Of a stretch of DNA of 64,000 nt, positions 27,026-35,965 are shown in pieces. The DNA comes from Streptomyces capillispiralis (GTDB lineage Bacteria; Actinomycetota; Actinomycetes; Streptomycetales; Streptomycetaceae): positions 992,001 through 1,056,000 of the forward strand of contig NZ_VIWV01000001.1 in assembly GCF_007829875.1 (NCBI RefSeq), given 5' to 3'. Position numbers and translations under genes: made by a program. Positions within the stretch are counted from its first letter, which is position 1. Each line of letters opens with the position of its first letter. Below the pieces are notes generated by a model, which worked only from the letters and a program-made list of their open reading frames with translations, made no database searches and was not told where the DNA came from.

Positions 27026-27994
27026 ATGACGCAGGTGACTCCTCCCGGGTGGTACCCCGACCCCGGGCAGACGAATGACGGACCCGCCACCGAACGCTGG
27101 TGGGACGGCACGGCCTGGACGGACCAGGTCCGTCCGGTGGGTTCGGCCGCCGCCTGGGGGCCCCCGGCGCCGGGCACCGCGGCCGGGCCCGGGTATCCGC
27201 CCTACCCGGCGCATCCCGCCCCGCCGCCGCCCGGCCGGGGCCACCGGGTGCGCAACGGGATAGCCGTGGCGGTGGCCGTCGCCGTGCTGGCGAGCATCGG
27301 CGTGGGTGTGTACGCGCTCACGGACGACGGCGGCGGTGGCGGTTCCACGACCTCGCAGGGGCCCGGTGGACGGGACGGCGGGCCCCCGGACGGGGGGAAC
27401 GGCGGGCCGGACGGCGATTCCGGTGGTGAGGAGCCGGGGCCGGACGCGTCCGAGCCGCCGCGCATCGAGAGCGGGTCGGTGACCGACGGGCTGAGCGGCA
27501 TCAGCCTGCCCATCCCGGACGGCTGGTACGGCCAGGAGCTCCAGGTGGGTGCCGCGGTGACGTCCGAGGACTCCTACGACTGCCCCGGGGACACCTCGAA
27601 GACCTGCACCAAGGGCGGGGCGTACTCGGCGCCCGCCCTGGCGCTCGGCGCCCGGGGCTCCACCGCCGAGGAGGTCGCCAAGGCGGACATCGCCAAGAAC
27701 GCCGAGGAGAGCTACGGCGGCGCCTCCTACGGGAAGATCACCTCGCACGACGTGCTGGCCTCCGAGGCCGTGACGGTGGCCGGGCAGAAGGGCTATCTGG
27801 TGCGCTGGAAGGCGGTCACCAGCAAGGGCTCCGACGGGTACGTCCAGTCGCTCGCCTTCCCCTCGCCCAAGCAGCCGAGCCAGATGGTCGTGGTGCGCTT
27901 CGGGGTGGACACCGACCAGGAGGAGGCCGTCCTCGACGAGATCACCGAGGGCATCGAGGTGTCGTCGGGCGGCGGCAACGGCCAGGACGTCTGA
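27026..27994 (+). CDS. DUF2510 membrane-anchored protein
   Basis: A 322-residue protein with an N-terminal DUF2510 motif (PPGWYPDPG...RWWDGTAWTDQVR), a Pro/Gly-rich linker and one transmembrane helix at about residues 77-98 (GIAVAVAVAVLASIGVGVYAL). A Gly/Asp-rich spacer follows, then an extracytoplasmic domain (about 150-322) with a Cys pair (DCPGDTSKTC). Function is unknown; the domain layout is common in Streptomyces. The ATG at 27026 is chosen because DUF2510 starts right there; the open frame far upstream covers the repeats and the opposite-strand gene. It is followed by a strong terminator. Confidence 0.87.
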   Translation: MTQVTPPGWYPDPGQTNDGPATERWWDGTAWTDQVRPVGSAAAWGPPAPGTAAGPGYPPYPAHPAPPPPGRGHRVRNGIAVAVAVAVLASIGVGVYALTDDGGGGGSTTSQGPGGRDGGPPDGGNGGPDGDSGGEEPGPDASEPPRIESGSVTDGLSGISLPIPDGWYGQELQVGAAVTSEDSYDCPGDTSKTCTKGGAYSAPALALGARGSTAEEVAKADIAKNAEESYGGASYGKITSHDVLASEAVTVAGQKGYLVRWKAVTSKGSDGYVQSLAFPSPKQPSQMVVVRFGVDTDQEEAVLDEITEGIEVSSGGGNGQDV

Positions 27995-28014
27995 CACCCC
28001 CGCACAGACAGAAC

Positions 28015-28062
28015 GGCCGGGTGGGACACCCCTCCGCCGCTCAAGAGGTGTCCCACCCGGCC
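28015..28062. terminator. Perfect 16-base-arm transcription terminator
   Basis: Arms 28015-28030 (starting GGCCGGGTGGG) and 28047-28062 are exact reverse complements around a 16-base loop, 18 bases after the DUF2510 stop. No T-tract follows, as is common for actinobacterial terminators. The remaining bases to 28238 before the convergent TetR gene hold nothing recognised. Confidence 0.8.
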
Positions 28063-28238
28063 GGGGTGGGCGCCGCCCCCGTCCCCACGGTGCGGCGCGT
28101 GTCAGGCCGGCGTCCGGTCATCCCGTGAACGGCGGCCTGCGTCCATCTGCCGCGAGGCGCGTCGCGCGCCGTGCGCGGCAGCTCATGCGGAGGGCGTCCC
28201 GCTGAGCGCCCCGCTGTGTGTGCCCCGCTCCGTGCGCC

Positions 28239-28853
28239 TCATGCGAGGCCGAGTGAGGGTAGGACGGCGGCCTCCACGAACCGGAGCAGATAGTCCGCGT
28301 CCGCGTTGCGGCCCTCGAGCACGGGCCGTACGCGCAGCACGCCGAAGATCTGCGCCGGCACGTACCGCAGGGCCGGGTTCCCCGCGTCGACCTCGCCGCG
28401 CTCGACGCCCCGCCGCAGCATGGCCTCCAGCGCGGCGATCTCCGGGTCGACCAGCGCCTCGCGCAGCGCCTGCGCCAGTTCCCGGTCCTGTACGACCGCG
28501 TGCCCGAGGGCCTGGAAGAGGGTGGCGTCCTGCGGGGACCACTCCCCCGCCGACCGCGCCACCTCGCGCAGGTCCCCGGCGAGGGTGCCGGTGTCGATCA
28601 GGGCGAAGCGCGCCTGCCCGCGGGAGCGCAGGGCGGCGGCGACGAACTGGGGTTTGGTCCGCCACTGGCGGTAGAGCGTGGACTTGCTGCACCGCGTGCT
28701 GGCGGCGATGCCCTCCATGGTGACGGCGTCGTAGCCGCACTCGCGGATCTGGTGCAGCACGGCGTCGAAGAACTCCCGCTCACGCTCGGGCGTGATCTTG
28801 GAGCGGCGCGAGGTGCCGACCGGCCCGGGTCGGTCCGCGTCCTGCGACGTCAT
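28239..28853 (-). CDS. TetR-family transcriptional regulator
   Basis: A 204-residue TetR regulator. The N-terminal DNA-binding domain reads FFDAVLHQIRECGYDAVTMEGIAASTRCSKSTLYRQWRTKPQFV (given here as the region of residues 28-71; helix-turn-helix core IAASTRCSKSTLYRQW). The C-terminal ligand domain is of the type with GEWSPQDATLFQALGHAVV. GAGGAG precedes ATG 28853. Dense repeats directly upstream suggest it represses itself and the divergent PAP2/permease pair. Confidence 0.9.
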   Translation of the reverse strand: MTSQDADRPGPVGTSRRSKITPEREREFFDAVLHQIRECGYDAVTMEGIAASTRCSKSTLYRQWRTKPQFVAAALRSRGQARFALIDTGTLAGDLREVARSAGEWSPQDATLFQALGHAVVQDRELAQALREALVDPEIAALEAMLRRGVERGEVDAGNPALRYVPAQIFGVLRVRPVLEGRNADADYLLRFVEAAVLPSLGLA

Positions 28854-28890
28854 CTGCTCGGCTCCTCGGTCCTGGAGTGTGTCGTAGGTC

Positions 28891-28962
28891 TATCGATACA
28901 CCAGTGTACCGGTACGCGACCGTATCGGTACACTGGCGTATCGGTACGGTCCCGTATCGATG
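28891..28962. promoter_or_regulatory. Nested palindromes and 16-base phased repeats (TetR operator region)
   Basis: A long inverted repeat pairs 28896-28911 with 28926-28941 (15 of 16 bases; arms start ATACACCAGTGTACCG). Overlaid on it, TATCGGTA or TATCGATG recurs at 28923, 28939 and 28955, exactly 16 bases apart, and TATCGATA occurs at 28892-28898. The block lies just upstream of the TetR start and 87 bases before the PAP2 gene. It probably binds several TetR dimers and controls both directions. Confidence 0.65.
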
Positions 28963-29048
28963 AGAGTCGGTACCCGCGCGCACCATCGGCACCGCCCAGC
29001 ACGACCGCAGCACCACCACAGCACCACCGTCAGCGAAGGGGCCGGGGG

Positions 29049-29849
29049 ATGAATGCCCGCACCGAGCCTGAGCCAGCGGGGTCCGACGCGTCAGCGCGCC
29101 CGCCGCTCGTCCGTGAACTCCTGCTCGTCGCGGGGCTCTTCCTCGTCTACAAGGCCGGCCGGCGGCTGGCGACGGGGCACACCCGCGAGGCCCGCCGCAA
29201 CGGCCACGAGGTGTGGGACCTGGAGCGCGCGCTCCACCTGCCCGGCGAGGGCGCGGTGCAGTCCGTGCTGCTGCACGGCGACACGCTCGTCCACCTGGCG
29301 AACACCTACTACGCGGTCGTCCACTTCCCGGCCACCGCGGCCTTCCTGGTCTGGCTGTATCTGCGCCGCCCCGCCCACTACGTCTGGGCGCGCCGGGTCC
29401 TGGCGGTGGTCACCGCCGCCGCGCTGGTGCTGCACCTGACGTATCCGCTGGCCCCGCCGCGGATGCTCGGTGCCACCGGCCTGGTCGACACGGCGCGGGT
29501 GTACGGACCGTCGGTGTACGGGCCTCCGGCGACGGACCAGTTGTCGAACCAGTTCGCGGCGATGCCCTCGCTGCACTTCGGGTGGGCGCTGATGGTGGCG
29601 GTGGGCCTGATCGTCGTCTCCCGGACGCGGTGGCGGTGGCTGTGGCTGCTGCATCCGCTGGTGACCCTGCTGGTGATCGTGGGGACGGCGAACCACTTCT
29701 GGCTGGACGCGCTCGTGGCGGCGGCACTGCTGGGTCTCGCGCTGACGGCGATACGTCCGTCCCGGCGCACGGCGACCGGGGCGGCGGGACGGGTCCGCGC
29801 CCGCCGTGTGCCGGCGAAGGACGGGGCGCTCGTCGGGGCGGGCCGATGA
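29049..29849 (+). CDS. PAP2-type membrane phosphatase (inositol phosphotransferase-like)
   Basis: A 266-residue integral membrane protein of the PAP2 superfamily. The catalytic motifs are AMPSLHFGWALM (SxHxxW type) and GTANHFWLDALVAA (TxNHxxxD type), typical of the Aur1/Ipt1-like PAP2 branch. Around six transmembrane helices alternate with basic loops, and the C-terminus is basic. Family members dephosphorylate or transfer head groups on lipid phosphates at the membrane. ATG 29049 follows GGGG-rich sequence. Its stop overlaps the ATG of the permease gene. Confidence 0.85.
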   Translation: MNARTEPEPAGSDASARPPLVRELLLVAGLFLVYKAGRRLATGHTREARRNGHEVWDLERALHLPGEGAVQSVLLHGDTLVHLANTYYAVVHFPATAAFLVWLYLRRPAHYVWARRVLAVVTAAALVLHLTYPLAPPRMLGATGLVDTARVYGPSVYGPPATDQLSNQFAAMPSLHFGWALMVAVGLIVVSRTRWRWLWLLHPLVTLLVIVGTANHFWLDALVAAALLGLALTAIRPSRRTATGAAGRVRARRVPAKDGALVGAGR

Positions 29850-31156
29850 GCGCCGTCCTCGTGGCCGTCCTGCTCTCCCTCGTCTCGGCCGTCGCCTACG
29901 CGTCCGCCGCGGTCGCGCAGGAACGACTCGCCTCCCGGACCGCCGGCACCGGCCCGCTGCGGCTGCTGGGCAGCGGCGCCTGGTGGTGGGCGGTCGCGCT
30001 GAACGCCTCGGCCGCGCTGCTGCACGTGGTGGCGCTGAAGTTCGGCCCGCTCACCGTGGTGCAGCCGCTGGGCGCGCTCACGCTGGTCGCCGCGGTGCCG
30101 ATGGGGGCACGGATGGCGGGACGACCGGTGAGCGCGAGCGAGTGGCGGGGTACCGCCCTCACCCTCACCGGTCTGGCGGCGGTGCTGGTCACGGCGTCCG
30201 GGCCGGCGCCGGACGATGTGCTGAGCGGGTCCGAGGCGCTGGTCGTCGCGGGCGGTACGGCGTGCCTGATCGGCATGCTGGCGCGGCCGGGCGCGCGGCC
30301 CGGCCTGCGGCACGCGACGGCGTCGGGCGTCGCCTCCGGGGTGGCCTCGGCGCTCACCCAGACCGTGACGGTCGCGGTGACGGACCGCTCCGGTCCGCTG
30401 CTCGGTGTCGAAGTGGTCGGGGTGGCCCTGCTGGTGGCGGTCTTCGCGACCGCGGGGCTGCTGCTGTCGCAGACGGCCTACCGGGGCGGCCTGGGCGCTC
30501 CCCTCGCGGTGGTGACCCTGACCAACCCGCTGGCAGCCTCGGTGATCGGCCTCTGCCTGCTCGGCGAACGGCTCCGGGGCGGCCCGACCGGCGCCCTGCT
30601 CGCCCTCGCCGGGGCGGGCCTCGCCGCCCGCGGGGTGCTGCTCCTGTCCCGAGCGGGCCAGGCACACACCGCGGAACCCGCCGGCCTGACACCCCCGGCA
30701 CAGCAACCGCCGCCCACACCCCGGCCGGCCCCGGAGGCCGACGCCTCCAGGGCCGGCCGGGCGGGTCCGGTGGGCCGGGCGGACCCTATGGGTCCGGTGG
30801 GTCCGGTGGGTCCGGTGAACCAGGCGGGCCAAACGAACCCCGTGGGTCCGACGACCCGAGAAGCCCGGACGACCCCCGTCGGCCCGACGCCCCCCACCGA
30901 CCGGCCGGCCCCGGCAGCCCACGCCACCCCGGCCGACCGCGCGGCCCCCGCAGGACGGAGGACCGTCACCGACCGGGCGAGCCCGGTGAGCCCGGTGAGC
31001 CCGGGCCCCGGTGGGAGCCGAGGTGCGGCCGGGATCCGGGGCGCCGCCGGAGACCAAGCCGCCGCCGCGAACCGGGGTTCCGCGGGGAGCCCGGTCGCGG
31101 TGGTGGGGACTGCCGGTGCGGGGGACGGGGGCGCGCGGGTGAGCCCGGCCGCCTGA
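29846..31156 (+). CDS. DMT/EamA-type permease with low-complexity C-terminal tail
   Basis: A 436-residue protein. The first 265 residues form about nine hydrophobic helices with EamA/DMT character (LHVVALKFGPLTVVQPLGALTLV, AVVTLTNPLAASVIGLCLLGERL). From about 270 to 436 there is a Pro/Gly/Ala/Thr-rich tail including collagen-like GPVGPVGPV triplets and repeated PVGPT and PVSPVS units. Such tails are rare on DMT proteins. The ATGA overlap with the PAP2 gene implies coupled translation. The transported compound is unknown; partnership with a lipid phosphatase hints at lipid or isoprenoid carrier movement. Confidence 0.82.
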   Translation: MSAVLVAVLLSLVSAVAYASAAVAQERLASRTAGTGPLRLLGSGAWWWAVALNASAALLHVVALKFGPLTVVQPLGALTLVAAVPMGARMAGRPVSASEWRGTALTLTGLAAVLVTASGPAPDDVLSGSEALVVAGGTACLIGMLARPGARPGLRHATASGVASGVASALTQTVTVAVTDRSGPLLGVEVVGVALLVAVFATAGLLLSQTAYRGGLGAPLAVVTLTNPLAASVIGLCLLGERLRGGPTGALLALAGAGLAARGVLLLSRAGQAHTAEPAGLTPPAQQPPPTPRPAPEADASRAGRAGPVGRADPMGPVGPVGPVNQAGQTNPVGPTTREARTTPVGPTPPTDRPAPAAHATPADRAAPAGRRTVTDRASPVSPVSPGPGGSRGAAGIRGAAGDQAAAANRGSAGSPVAVVGTAGAGDGGARVSPAA

Positions 31157-31168
31157 ACCGCGCGGCCG

Positions 31169-33223
31169 TCAGTCCGTGTGGATCGCCGGGTCGCTGGTGC
31201 CCGGGCGGCCGTTCTCGACGTGGCCCACGAAGCGCCGCAGGAAGGACGCGTCGGTCGCGGAGGTGACCGTCAGGTCGTACCAGCGGCGGCTCCTGCGCAG
31301 GTCGACGGTGCGGTGCACGGTGGCACCCGGGCGGACGGTGACGGTCGTCGAGCGGTCGGCGTAGCCGTCGGTCAGCGACAGCCGGGCCGTACCGGACCCC
31401 TTGTTGACGAACGTCAGCCGGACGTCGTCGCCGGTGTGACGGGCGGTGACCTCACAGCCGACGGTCGCGTTCGTGCCCCGGAAGACACGGACGAACCCGT
31501 TCGGGCCGTGCACCGTCAGGTCGTAGACGCCGCCGGAGTGGGCCGGGTTCCAGGTGTCCGAGATCTTCTTGCCGGCCTCGGTCGTGTAGGTCCACGGGCC
31601 GTCCGTGCGGTTGCCGGAGGTGACCAGGAAAGCCGCGCCCGCCTCGGCGCCGGAGGCGAAGGACAGCGTGAACCTTCCGGCCGCCGGGTCGGCCGAACCG
31701 TCCACCGCCGGGTGGTACTTCAGCGGGCGGGCCGGGCGCGACCCCCGCTCCTGCCGGGGCAGGCTGGGATCGGCCGGGGGTGTGGGCCGGTAGTCGGGGT
31801 GGCGCTCGCGGTCCTGCGGCTCGTAGGCGTCGGTGTCCGGCAGCCGGGCCGGCCGGCTGTCCTTGCGGGAGAAGTCGAACGCGCTGGTCAGGTCACCGCA
31901 GACAGCGCGCCGCCACGGCGAGATGTTCGGCTCGCGCACACCGAACCGGCTCTCCATGAACCGGATGAGCGAGGTGTGGTCGAACGTCTCGGAGCAGACG
32001 TAACCGCCCTTGCTCCACGGCGAGACGACCAGCATGGGCACGCGCGGGCCCAGCCCGTAGAAGCCCTCCCGGTGGGTGGCGCTGCCGTCGAAGACGTCCA
32101 GCGAGGCGTCGACGGTGGACCTGCCCTGGGCGGCCGACTTCGGCGGCAGCGGCGGCACCACGTGGTCGAAGAAGCCGTCGTTCTCGTCGTACGTGATGAA
32201 CAGCGCGGTCTTCGCCCACACCGCCGGGTTGGAGGTGAGCGCGTCCAGGACCTGCGAGATGTACCAGGCCCCGTAGTTCGACGGCCAGTTGGAGTGCTCG
32301 GAGAAGGCCTCCGGCGCGGCGATCCAGGAGATCTGCGGCAGCCGCCCGGCCTTGACGTCGGCACGGAGCCGGTCGAAGTAGCCGTCGCCGTTCTTGACGT
32401 CGGTGCCGGTACGGGCCTTGTCGTACCAGGGGTCGCCGGGCCGGGCGTTGCGGTACTTGTTGAAGTACAGCAGGGAGTTGTCGCCGTAGTTGCCACGGTA
32501 GGCGTCGTCGATCCAGCCCCAGTGGCCCGCCGCGTCCAGACCGTCGCCGATGTCCTGGTAGATCTTCCAGGAGATCCCGGCCTCCTCCAGCCGCTCCGGG
32601 TACGTCGTCCAGTCGTAGCCCAGCTCGTCGTTGCCGAGGACCGGACCGCCGCCCTTGCCGTCGTTGCCGGTGTGACCCGACCACATGTAGTAGCGGTTGG
32701 GGTCGGTGGAGCCGATGAAGGAGCAGTGGTAGGCGTCGCAGACGGTGAAGGTGTCGGCGAGCGCGTAGTGGAAGGGGATGTCCTCACGGGTCAGGTACGC
32801 CATGGTCGTGGTGCCCTTGGCGGGCAGCCAGCGGTCGTACTTGCCGTCGCGGTAGGCCTCCTGGCCGTCGGACCAGCCGTGCGGCAGGCCCTCCAGGAAC
32901 TGCATGCCGAGGTCGTCGGCCTGCGGGTGGAAGGGCAGCACCTCCGTGCCGTCGGCCTTGGCCTGGTGCCACACCGACTTGTCGCCGTCCAGGGCCACGG
33001 GATGCGGGTCGCCGAAGCCGCGGACACCGCGCAGTCTGCCGAAGTAGTGGTCGAACGAACGGTTCTCCTGCATCAGGACGACGATGTGCTCGACGTCCTC
33101 GATCGTTCCCGAACGGTGGTTCGCGGGGAGCGCGGCGGCGCGCTCGATGCTCGCGGACAGCGCGCTGAACGCCGTTGTCGCGCCTGCCAGTTGGAGGAAG
33201 CGGCGCCGGTTGACTTCGGGCAT
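31169..33223 (-). CDS. Phosphocholine-specific phospholipase C, Tat-exported
   Basis: A 684-residue secreted phospholipase of the PlcN/PlcH family. The Tat signal NRRRFLQLAG leads into the phosphoesterase domain with EDVEHIVVLMQENRSFDHYFG, FTVCDAYHCSFIGSTDPNRYYMWSG, ITYDENDGFFDHVVPP and FDHTSLIRFMESRFG. From about residue 490 the C-terminal beta domains follow (LTVHGPNGFVRVFRG, RWYDLTVTSA). It cleaves phosphatidylcholine or sphingomyelin outside the cell, giving phosphocholine. In Streptomyces such genes are often phosphate-regulated; no clear PHO box was found. It converges with the permease gene at 12 bases. Confidence 0.92.
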   Translation of the reverse strand: MPEVNRRRFLQLAGATTAFSALSASIERAAALPANHRSGTIEDVEHIVVLMQENRSFDHYFGRLRGVRGFGDPHPVALDGDKSVWHQAKADGTEVLPFHPQADDLGMQFLEGLPHGWSDGQEAYRDGKYDRWLPAKGTTTMAYLTREDIPFHYALADTFTVCDAYHCSFIGSTDPNRYYMWSGHTGNDGKGGGPVLGNDELGYDWTTYPERLEEAGISWKIYQDIGDGLDAAGHWGWIDDAYRGNYGDNSLLYFNKYRNARPGDPWYDKARTGTDVKNGDGYFDRLRADVKAGRLPQISWIAAPEAFSEHSNWPSNYGAWYISQVLDALTSNPAVWAKTALFITYDENDGFFDHVVPPLPPKSAAQGRSTVDASLDVFDGSATHREGFYGLGPRVPMLVVSPWSKGGYVCSETFDHTSLIRFMESRFGVREPNISPWRRAVCGDLTSAFDFSRKDSRPARLPDTDAYEPQDRERHPDYRPTPPADPSLPRQERGSRPARPLKYHPAVDGSADPAAGRFTLSFASGAEAGAAFLVTSGNRTDGPWTYTTEAGKKISDTWNPAHSGGVYDLTVHGPNGFVRVFRGTNATVGCEVTARHTGDDVRLTFVNKGSGTARLSLTDGYADRSTTVTVRPGATVHRTVDLRRSRRWYDLTVTSATDASFLRRFVGHVENGRPGTSDPAIHTD

Positions 33224-33391
33224 GGGGTGAGGGGCCTCTCGGACGGTGCCGGATCATGACGGGATGCGCGCGAATGGAGTGTTCCAGGAGCAGCGAACGT
33301 CAGGGAAGGGTGCGATGGCGCCCGTGTGAAGGTCGCCGGTACGCGGGGTGCCCCCGGCGCGCGGGCCGGCCCGTCCGCGCCCGGCCACCGT

Positions 33392-33658
33392 TCAGCGGTC
33401 CCAGCCCGTGCCGCGCAGGGCGGCATCCGTACCGGCGAGGTAGACGGCCGTGGCGAGCCACTGGGCCGCGTACCGGTCCGGGTCGGCCTCCGCGAGGCGG
33501 CCGAACGCGTCGCGGGTGCGGTGCGCGGCCACCGCGCCGAGCGCGGCGACCGGTTCCGCGCCGGTGCCGCATCCGGCGCCGCGCAGTGCGGCCACGTGCC
33601 CGTGGCGGCCGTGGTCCCGCGCGGGTTCGACGACGGCCCGGCGTCCGAGCCGGGTCGG
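33392..33658 (-). pseudogene. C-terminal relic of an unrecognised protein
   Basis: The minus frame has strong G/C third positions and a protein-like ending (VAALRGAGCGTGAEPV, RDAFGRLAEADPDRYAAQWL, ATAVYLAGTDAALRGTGWDR, stop at 33392). Going upstream it continues only to about 33658, with no ribosome site at the sole GTG (33595). On the plus strand another gene-like fragment abuts it (33660-33777; APRFAELRIRVYERIQAAKR) and runs into the end of the GH87 gene. Both look like remains of genes lost between the phospholipase and the glucanase. No family was recognised. Confidence 0.4.
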
Positions 33659-33748
33659 GCACGCGGGTGGCCCCGCGCTTCGCCGAGCTGCGGATCCGGG
33701 TGTACGAGCGGATCCAGGCGGCGAAGCGCGGGGCCCCGGCTCAGGACG

Positions 33749-35926
33749 TCACGAAAGGTACGCCTCCACCTCGCTGAACTGCGCCGCCGGCCAGCCGGTG
33801 TTACCGGTGACGTGCAGCCGCAGGTGGCGGACGGTGCCGCTGACCGGGATGGTCACCGTGTTGCCGGTGGCCGGGTCGAAGCGGTAGTCCTTCGGGGCGA
33901 CCAGCGTGGAGTACGCCGAGCCGTCGGCGCTGCCCTGCACCGACAGGGTCTGGGTGCGGGCCTGCCACGCGGCCTGCGGCGGCAGCTTCAGCACCACCCG
34001 GCGCACGGCCCGGGCGGAGCCCAGGTCGACCGTCAGGGACTGCGGGAAGGCGTGGTTGGCGGACTCCCAGTACGTGTTCGCGTCGCCGTCGACCGCCTTG
34101 CCCGGGGTGTAGACGTTCTGGGAGCCGGTGGCCGTGACCGTGCGGCCCCGGGCGAGGTTCGCGTCCGGGTCGGGGCCGGGGTCGCCCTGGCCGGGCTGGG
34201 GCCAGGTGGTGCAGTCCGACCAGGTGCTGTCCCAGCCGGAGTTGCCGCCGCCGTCGGTGAGCGTGAAGGTGCCGGAGCCGGACGGGTAGGGGCAGTTGTA
34301 GACGCCGGCCGCGCCGACGTCGGTGGCGGTGACGTCGCGGAAGGTGGCGGCGCCCTGCGTCTCGGCCTGGACGACGACCGTGCCCGCCCCGTTCACGGTG
34401 GCGCCGTCGACGGTGACGTTCTTCGCGGCGTACCCGCGTCCGCTGCCGGAGACGAACTCGAAGGCGCTGTAGGGGCTGTCGGTGATCGTCGTGTCGGTGA
34501 TCCTGACCTGCGCCTCGATGGCGCTGTCGTAGGAGTCGACGCGCAGGGCGCCCATCGGGTGGTTCCAGTTGGGGTTCATGGCGCCGGTGCGGACCAGGGT
34601 GTTGCCGTCGACGGTGATGGTGCCGGACAGCGGGTGGAAGGGGTCGAGGAACTTCTGGTTGGAGATCGCGATGCCGCTGCCGAGGGCGTTGGTGTCGCTC
34701 ACCAGGTTGCCGCGGACGGTGATGTCGGTGCCGCCGTAGACCGCGATGCCGTTGGCGAGGTTGGGCTGCGAGACCGTGTTGTTCTCGAAGGTGCTGTTGG
34801 TGTTCGGCGCGTGCAGCGACCACATGGCGAGCGCGTCGTCGCCCTGGTTGCGCAGGAAGTTGTTGCGGACCGTCACGCCGCGCGCGTTGCCGTTGAGGTT
34901 GAGGCCGTCCGCCGTCATGTCGAGGAAGCGGCTGTTCTCCACGACGAGGTTGTCGTTGGTGCCGGTCAGCCAGAGGCCGACCTTGAGGTGCTGGAGCCAC
35001 ATGCCGGAGACGGAGGAGTTCGGGCCGAGGGAGCCGTTGACGAAGTTGTCCGGGCTGGAGTCGACGCGTTCGGTGACCTCGCCGATGACCGCGAAGTCCT
35101 TGATGTGGACGTTGCCCGAGGAACTGGACTGGTCGACGAAGCGGGAGGTGCGCACGATCGAGTGCCAGTGGCCTGCGCCCTGGAGGGTGACGTTCTGCAC
35201 GCCGTTCAGGGAGGAGGTGAGCCGGTACTCGCCCGGCGGGATCCACACCACTCCCCCCTGTGCCGCGCTGATCGCCTCCCGGAACGCCTGCGTCGAGTCG
35301 CCCTGGCCGCTGGGGTCGGCGCCCTTGTCGGTCACGGAGACGGATCCGGCGGGCCGCGCGGCGGGACCCGCCGCCTGTTCGAAGTCGGCGACGTCGACGG
35401 TGACCTGGACGTTGGCGGCCTGGAGGGCGACCTTGTCCCCGGCCCGCACGTCACGGCCGAGCAGCATGCGGGAGTTGGCGTAGAAGTGGTGGGTCCTGGC
35501 GCCGGGGATCCAGCCGGTGTCGACGTAGGAGTACTTGGAGGTCACCGGCAGTGTCCCGGCCAGCCTCTGGCCGTTGACGTACACGTCGAGCGAGCCGGAC
35601 TGTCCGTCGGGGACGCTGTGGGCCACGTTCACGGCGTTGGCCGCGCGCGGCACCGTGAACTCCACGCGCTGCCCCGGGTTCAGCCGTACCGCCCGCCGGC
35701 CGGAGGCCTCGGAGGCGAGGGTGCCCTGGGTGTGGTCGGGGCCGATCGTGGTGCCGGTGCTCGTGGCGGACTCGGCCTCGACCGAGGTGAAGGGCAGGGT
35801 GGCGCCCGCCGCCGCGTGGGCCGGCGTGGGGGCGAGGGCGACGAGCAGGCCGGCGGTCACGGCGACGGCCGCGGACAGGGCTGGCATGCTCCTGACAGTC
35901 GAGCGGGTGGTCCCAATCGGGTGCAT
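33749..35926 (-). CDS. Secreted mycodextranase/alpha-1,3-glucanase-like (GH87) with CBMs
   Basis: A 725-residue exported enzyme. The signal (SMPALSAAVAVTAGLLVAL, cleavage near AHA) is followed by a CBM6/35-like module (about 45-190), a pectate-lyase-type right-handed beta-helix (about 195-570) and a C-terminal discoidin/CBM32 domain (about 590-725, ending AAQFSEVEAYLS). The helix carries acidic clusters (MTADGLNLNG, NQGDDALAMWS, ALRVDSYDSA) in the pattern of GH87 alpha-1,3-glucanases and mycodextranases. The substrate would be alpha-1,3-glucan such as fungal wall glucan or nigeran. It lies at the end of a maltose-type sugar locus. Another polysaccharide-degrading beta-helix family is possible. 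Confidence 0.78.
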   Translation of the reverse strand: MHPIGTTRSTVRSMPALSAAVAVTAGLLVALAPTPAHAAAGATLPFTSVEAESATSTGTTIGPDHTQGTLASEASGRRAVRLNPGQRVEFTVPRAANAVNVAHSVPDGQSGSLDVYVNGQRLAGTLPVTSKYSYVDTGWIPGARTHHFYANSRMLLGRDVRAGDKVALQAANVQVTVDVADFEQAAGPAARPAGSVSVTDKGADPSGQGDSTQAFREAISAAQGGVVWIPPGEYRLTSSLNGVQNVTLQGAGHWHSIVRTSRFVDQSSSSGNVHIKDFAVIGEVTERVDSSPDNFVNGSLGPNSSVSGMWLQHLKVGLWLTGTNDNLVVENSRFLDMTADGLNLNGNARGVTVRNNFLRNQGDDALAMWSLHAPNTNSTFENNTVSQPNLANGIAVYGGTDITVRGNLVSDTNALGSGIAISNQKFLDPFHPLSGTITVDGNTLVRTGAMNPNWNHPMGALRVDSYDSAIEAQVRITDTTITDSPYSAFEFVSGSGRGYAAKNVTVDGATVNGAGTVVVQAETQGAATFRDVTATDVGAAGVYNCPYPSGSGTFTLTDGGGNSGWDSTWSDCTTWPQPGQGDPGPDPDANLARGRTVTATGSQNVYTPGKAVDGDANTYWESANHAFPQSLTVDLGSARAVRRVVLKLPPQAAWQARTQTLSVQGSADGSAYSTLVAPKDYRFDPATGNTVTIPVSGTVRHLRLHVTGNTGWPAAQFSEVEAYLS

Positions 35927-35965
35927 GTGCGGGTCCCTTCGTGGTGGGGGCGGGAACGAGCGGGT

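Noticed and set aside
29806..31266. 486-residue Gly/Pro/Arg-rich plus-strand frame
   Set aside because: It is a shifted reading of the DMT permease gene. The permease frame has real transmembrane helices and a coupled start.
31178..33259. 693-residue plus-strand frame
   Set aside because: It is antisense to the phospholipase C gene, with no domain or ribosome site.
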